The position numbers and the translations under genes were made by a program. 64,000 bases of DNA. Source: Sandaracinaceae bacterium (GTDB taxonomy: Bacteria; Myxococcota_A; Polyangia; Polyangiales; Sandaracinaceae). The stretch covers positions 25,541-89,540 of the forward strand of contig JAHBWG010000035.1 in assembly GCA_019637095.1 (NCBI GenBank). The letters are read 5' to 3'. Position 1 is the stretch's first letter, and each line of letters opens with the position of its first letter. The notes under the pieces were generated by a model that saw only the letters and a list, made by a program, of their open reading frames with translations, was not told the origin of the DNA and did no database searches. Positions 61,157 through 64,000 of the stretch are shown here, in pieces.

Positions 61157-61912
61157 CTATCGCGGCGCACGCGCGGGCTCGAGCGCGCCGGTCGGCGCCT
61201 CCGGGGGCTCGGCCGGCCGCACGGGCAGGACGCGACGCACGGCGTGGTGGATCCCGAGCCAGAGCGCGAACGACGCGAGCCCGATCAGCTCGAGGCTCAG
61301 GAGGTAGTACGGCCACGGGCCGAGCGCGTCGATGAGCGTGGGCGAGGGCGGCGGGCGGCGCAGGTACATGAAGTTCTGATCGAGCGCGAGGTTCACGAGC
61401 GCCACGATCCCCTCCCAGACCTGGAGCGCGATCGCCGCGCGCAGGAACGACCACCACGTGACGGTCTTGTCGAGCGCGACCACCGCGTAGACCGCGACGA
61501 GCACGAGCAGGCCGTGCGCGGCGAAGTAGCGGACGTACTCCACGCTCGGCCAGCCCTCGAGCGGCGTCGGCGTGATCAGCGCGTGGACGGTGGCGGCGAA
61601 CGTCCAGAAGAAGACGATCTCGTGCGCGACGCGGTGATCGGTCAAGAGCGCGAACGCGCCGATGAAGAAGAGCGCGTTGCAGATCTCGAACGGCAGGACG
61701 TGCGCGGGGATGACGCCGAGGTAGGCGATCCGCACCCAGCTCTCGACCCCGTAGTAGACGAGCAGGAGCGCCCCGAGCGCCCTGCCGCCCGACTTCGCGC
61801 GCGCGAGGCCGGCGCGCCGCCCGCTCCACGCAGCGAGCCCGATCACCGACAGCACCACGGCCACGGTGGCGAGGTGGGTGAGGCCGAACGGCGTGAAGGG
61901 CTCCGGCGGCAC
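61157..61912 (-). CDS. TIGR02206/YwaF-family membrane protein
   Basis: 251 residues opening at GTG 61912. Six or seven helices: THLATVAVVLSVIGLAAW, ALGALLLVYYGVESWVRIAYLG, VLPFEICNALFFIGAFALLT, IVFFWTFAATVHALITP and YFAAHGLLVLVAVYAVVAL carry the LPxxxC-N...E and HAL-P-P pattern of the YwaF family. The role of the family is unknown. The C-terminal tail is Pro-rich and cytoplasmic. It is divergent from the ACP operon. Confidence 0.85.
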   Translation of the reverse strand: MPPEPFTPFGLTHLATVAVVLSVIGLAAWSGRRAGLARAKSGGRALGALLLVYYGVESWVRIAYLGVIPAHVLPFEICNALFFIGAFALLTDHRVAHEIVFFWTFAATVHALITPTPLEGWPSVEYVRYFAAHGLLVLVAVYAVVALDKTVTWWSFLRAAIALQVWEGIVALVNLALDQNFMYLRRPPPSPTLIDALGPWPYYLLSLELIGLASFALWLGIHHAVRRVLPVRPAEPPEAPTGALEPARAPR

Positions 61913-62025
61913 GGCGCTCCGGAAGGGTACGTCAGCCGCGAGCGAATCCCACGCCGGATCAAGCCGTCGAAGCCTTGCCCTAGACGAGGGCGGCGAAACG
62001 TGTCATCGACGCGACGGAAACCGAC

Positions 62026-62349
62026 ATGACCCGAGACGAAATCCACGCGCGGATCACGGAGATCCTGGTCGACTCCTTCGAGCTCGAGGCGGCGGACATC
62101 CGCCCCGAGGCGACGCTGTACGAGGAGCTCGACCTCGACTCCATCGACGCGATCGACATCTTCGTCCAGCTCCGCGAGGTCACCGGGCGGCGCCCCGACC
62201 CCGAGGAGGCGCGCAAGGTGCGCACGGTCGAGGAGCTGATCGCGTTCGTCGAGGCGGAGATCGCCAAGGGCCCGGAGGCCGAGGGCGAGGGCGGCGCGCC
62301 GCCCGACCCGCGCGAGCTGTTCGGCAAGGACCGCGAGGGCGACGATTGA
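62026..62349 (+). CDS. Acyl carrier protein
   Basis: 107 residues. A standard ACP: DEIHARITEILVDSFELEAADI, then ELDLDSIDAID with phosphopantetheine attachment Ser39, and VTGRRPDPEEARKVRTVEELIAFVEAEI. It is longer than FabD-type ACPs because of an acidic Gly/Pro tail (GPEAEGEGGAPPDPRELFGKDREGDD). It carries acyl chains for the dehydratase and ketosynthase that follow. It is likely a dedicated secondary-metabolism carrier rather than the housekeeping ACP. Confidence 0.93.
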   Translation: MTRDEIHARITEILVDSFELEAADIRPEATLYEELDLDSIDAIDIFVQLREVTGRRPDPEEARKVRTVEELIAFVEAEIAKGPEAEGEGGAPPDPRELFGKDREGDD

Positions 62350-62765
62350 GCCTGCCGCCGATCACCGAGCTCTTGCCGCACCGGCCGCCGATGCTGCTCG
62401 TCGACGAGGTGATCCGACACGAGGGGCTGCGCGTGACCTGTCGCACGACGATCCGCGAGGACATGCCGTTCGTCTCGGACGGGCAGGCGCCGATGCTGGT
62501 GGCCCTCGAGCTGTTCGCGCAGAGCGCCTGCTCGCTCGTGGCGCTGCTCGCGGTCGGCCGGCGGACGGCGATGATGGGCGGCGCCTTCCTCGGCACCCGC
62601 AAGGTGGCGCTGCACGCGGACGCGCTCTTCGTCGGCGACGTCGTCGACATCCACTGCGAGGAGCGCATGGCGATCGGGCCGACCGCGCAGATCGAGTGCC
62701 GCCTGGAGCGCGCGGGCGAGCTGCTCGCCGAGGGCGCGATCAACGTGATGGCGGGGACGCCGTGA
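62346..62765 (+). CDS. Hotdog-fold 3-hydroxyacyl-ACP dehydratase (ApeP/FabZ-like)
   Basis: 139 residues from TTG 62346, which overlaps the ACP stop (TTGA). The start LPPITELLPHRPPMLLVDEVIRH with its catalytic-type His resembles ApeP/FabZ hotdog dehydratases; APMLVALELFAQSACSLVALLAVG covers the central helix where FabZ has its Glu. There is no second hotdog. It is predicted to dehydrate 3-hydroxyacyl groups on the ACP. It overlaps the KS gene by 4 bases. Confidence 0.82.
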   Translation: MSLPPITELLPHRPPMLLVDEVIRHEGLRVTCRTTIREDMPFVSDGQAPMLVALELFAQSACSLVALLAVGRRTAMMGGAFLGTRKVALHADALFVGDVVDIHCEERMAIGPTAQIECRLERAGELLAEGAINVMAGTP

Positions 62766-64000
62766 CGCGCCGCGTGGTGATCACGGGGATGGGCGCGGCG
62801 TGCCCGATCGGGCACTCGGTCGCCGAGATGATCGAGGGCCTCCGCGCGGGCCGGAGCGGCGTCCGCTACATGCAGGAGTGGGACTTCGTCAGCGACCTGC
62901 AGGGGCGGCTCGGCGGCAACGTCGACGGGCTCGACCTCGAGAAGCGCTACCCGCGCAAGAAGCGCCGCACGATGGGGCGCGTGTCGCTGCTCGCGACGTA
63001 CGCCACCGAGGAGGCCGTGGCGCAGGCGCAGCTCGGGCCCGAGGTGATCGAGTCCGGGCGCTGCGGCCTCGCGTACGGCAGCACGTCGCCCTCGAACCAG
63101 GCGATGGAGGACTTCTGCGGCCGGCTCTTCACCGAGCACACGATGAAGGGGCTCGACGGCACCGCGTACCTCAAGTTCATGACGCACACCGCGGCGGCGA
63201 ACCTCGCGCAGTACTTCAACGTGCGCGGGCGGATCATCCCGGTGAACAGCGCGTGCACCACCTCGACGCAGGCGATCGGCTACGCGTACGAGTCGATCCG
63301 CGCCGGCCTGCAGGACGCGATGATCTGCGGCGGCAGCGAAGAGCAGCACTACGCGACCGCGGTGACGTTCGACCTCCTGATGGCGACGAGCGTCCGCTTC
63401 AACAAGAGCCCGACCGAGAGCCCGCGCCCGTTCGACGCGCGCCGCGACGGCCTGGTGATCGCCGAGGGCGCGGCGAGCGTGGTGCTCGAGGCGGAGGAGC
63501 ACGCGCTCGCGCGTGGCGCGACGCCGCTCGCCATCGTCGCCGGGTACGGCACGAGCTGCGATGGGCGGCACATCACCGCCAACTCGCGCGAAGGCATGCG
63601 GGCCGCGATGGCGCTCGCGCTCGACGACGCGAAGGTGCGGCCGAGCGACATCGACTACGTCTGCGCGCACGCGACGGCGACCGACGTCGGCGACATCGAG
63701 GAGAGCCACGCGACCCACGAGCTGTTCGGCCGGCCCGTGCCCGTCAGCTCGCTCAAGGGGCACATGGGCCACACGCTCGCCGCCTGCGGCGCGATCGAGA
63801 CCATCGCGTGCGTCGAGATGATCCGCGACGGCTTCCTCGCGAAGAGCCACAACCTCGAGGAGGTCGACCCGCGGTGTGCGCCGCTCGGCTACGTCCGCGA
63901 GCTCACCCCGGCGCGTCCGTCCCTCGTCCTGACGAACAACTTCGCGTTCGGCGGCGTCAACGCCTCTCTCGTCCTCCAAAGGTGGGCACGGGCAACTTGA
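62762..64000 (+). CDS. Beta-ketoacyl-ACP synthase (KAS I/II family)
   Basis: 412 residues from GTG 62762 to a stop at the last base of the window. Thiolase-fold condensing enzyme with the catalytic triad C165 (NSACTTSTQA), H303 (AHATATDVGD) and H334 with K332 (LKGHMGHTLAACG). The middle motif reads HATAT instead of the usual HGTGT, a small deviation. The context ACP-dehydratase-KS resembles the start of aryl-polyene/flexirubin type fatty-acid clusters, not the housekeeping fab operon. The operon probably continues outside the window. Confidence 0.92.
   Translation: MTRRVVITGMGAACPIGHSVAEMIEGLRAGRSGVRYMQEWDFVSDLQGRLGGNVDGLDLEKRYPRKKRRTMGRVSLLATYATEEAVAQAQLGPEVIESGRCGLAYGSTSPSNQAMEDFCGRLFTEHTMKGLDGTAYLKFMTHTAAANLAQYFNVRGRIIPVNSACTTSTQAIGYAYESIRAGLQDAMICGGSEEQHYATAVTFDLLMATSVRFNKSPTESPRPFDARRDGLVIAEGAASVVLEAEEHALARGATPLAIVAGYGTSCDGRHITANSREGMRAAMALALDDAKVRPSDIDYVCAHATATDVGDIEESHATHELFGRPVPVSSLKGHMGHTLAACGAIETIACVEMIRDGFLAKSHNLEEVDPRCAPLGYVRELTPARPSLVLTNNFAFGGVNASLVLQRWARAT

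Noticed and set aside
56605..61170. A 1521-codon open frame on the minus strand opposite nirD-nasA, and similar long frames elsewhere (for example 29890-35502 plus)
   Set aside because: The translations are Arg/Ala/Glu-rich and low in complexity, as expected for antisense or shifted frames in very GC-rich DNA, while the opposite frames encode motif-complete enzymes.

Overview
The window is very GC-rich (about 82% on one 60-base line I counted near 40.3 kb, 65% on one near 16.7 kb) and comes from a myxobacterium-like member of the Myxococcota, probably near Sandaracinus/Polyangiales. The signs are family-level: a DUF2378 (TIGR02265) protein, a MYXO-CTERM-like C-terminal tail, Myxococcus-type Cys-rich repeats, an AgmX/PglI-type C-terminal domain, FHA/PP2C signalling, and many lipoproteins with Asp-Ala-Gly linkers carrying Cys-rich, EGF, FG-GAP or RCC1 modules. 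No rRNA, insertion sequence, phage or CRISPR array is visible. Coding density is high: no stretch over 300 bases lacks a gene. The longest gaps are 45033-45281, 60915-61156 and 27562-27781.

0-14.5 kb: a phospho-signalling module (FHA-protease, PP2C, zinc-ribbon double FHA), an acidic protein with a strong promoter, threonine aldolase beside tRNA-Thr(CGT), then housekeeping and envelope genes. 14.5-19.4 kb: a Cys-rich repeat lipoprotein convergent with an FG-GAP propeller lipoprotein and its upstream TPR protein. 20.0-24.6 kb: a minus-strand six-gene run of exported hydrolases, lipoproteins and a MerR regulator, headed by a cluster of palindromes. 24.7-32.3 kb: an OmpA/TSP3 outer-membrane protein, a PRPP-synthetase relative, an AgmX-type protein and a large EGF/MYXO-CTERM protein.

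32.5-44.4 kb: all genes on the plus strand and the most unusual region. It holds two flavin-halogenase-like proteins, an SLC13 carrier, DUF2378, a DevBCA-like ABC exporter, a methyltransferase-like/G2DH-subunit-3-like/GMC oxidoreductase fusion and a cytochrome P450. It could make and export an oxidised, perhaps halogenated, lipid-like product. 44.4-52.6 kb: a VgrG-like DUF6484 protein and a second lipoprotein/TPR/propeller locus laid out like the one at 14.5-19.4 kb. 52.8-59.4 kb: a nitrate assimilation operon (MFS carrier, nirB, nirD, nasA). 59.5-64.0 kb: two membrane proteins and the start of an ACP/dehydratase/ketosynthase operon that probably continues past the window.

Two sequence-wide habits stand out. 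Fourteen adjacent gene pairs overlap by exactly four bases (ATGA, GTGA or TTGA). Several genes without a Shine-Dalgarno sequence have a TANNNT box exactly 7 nt before the start codon, which suggests leaderless mRNAs.
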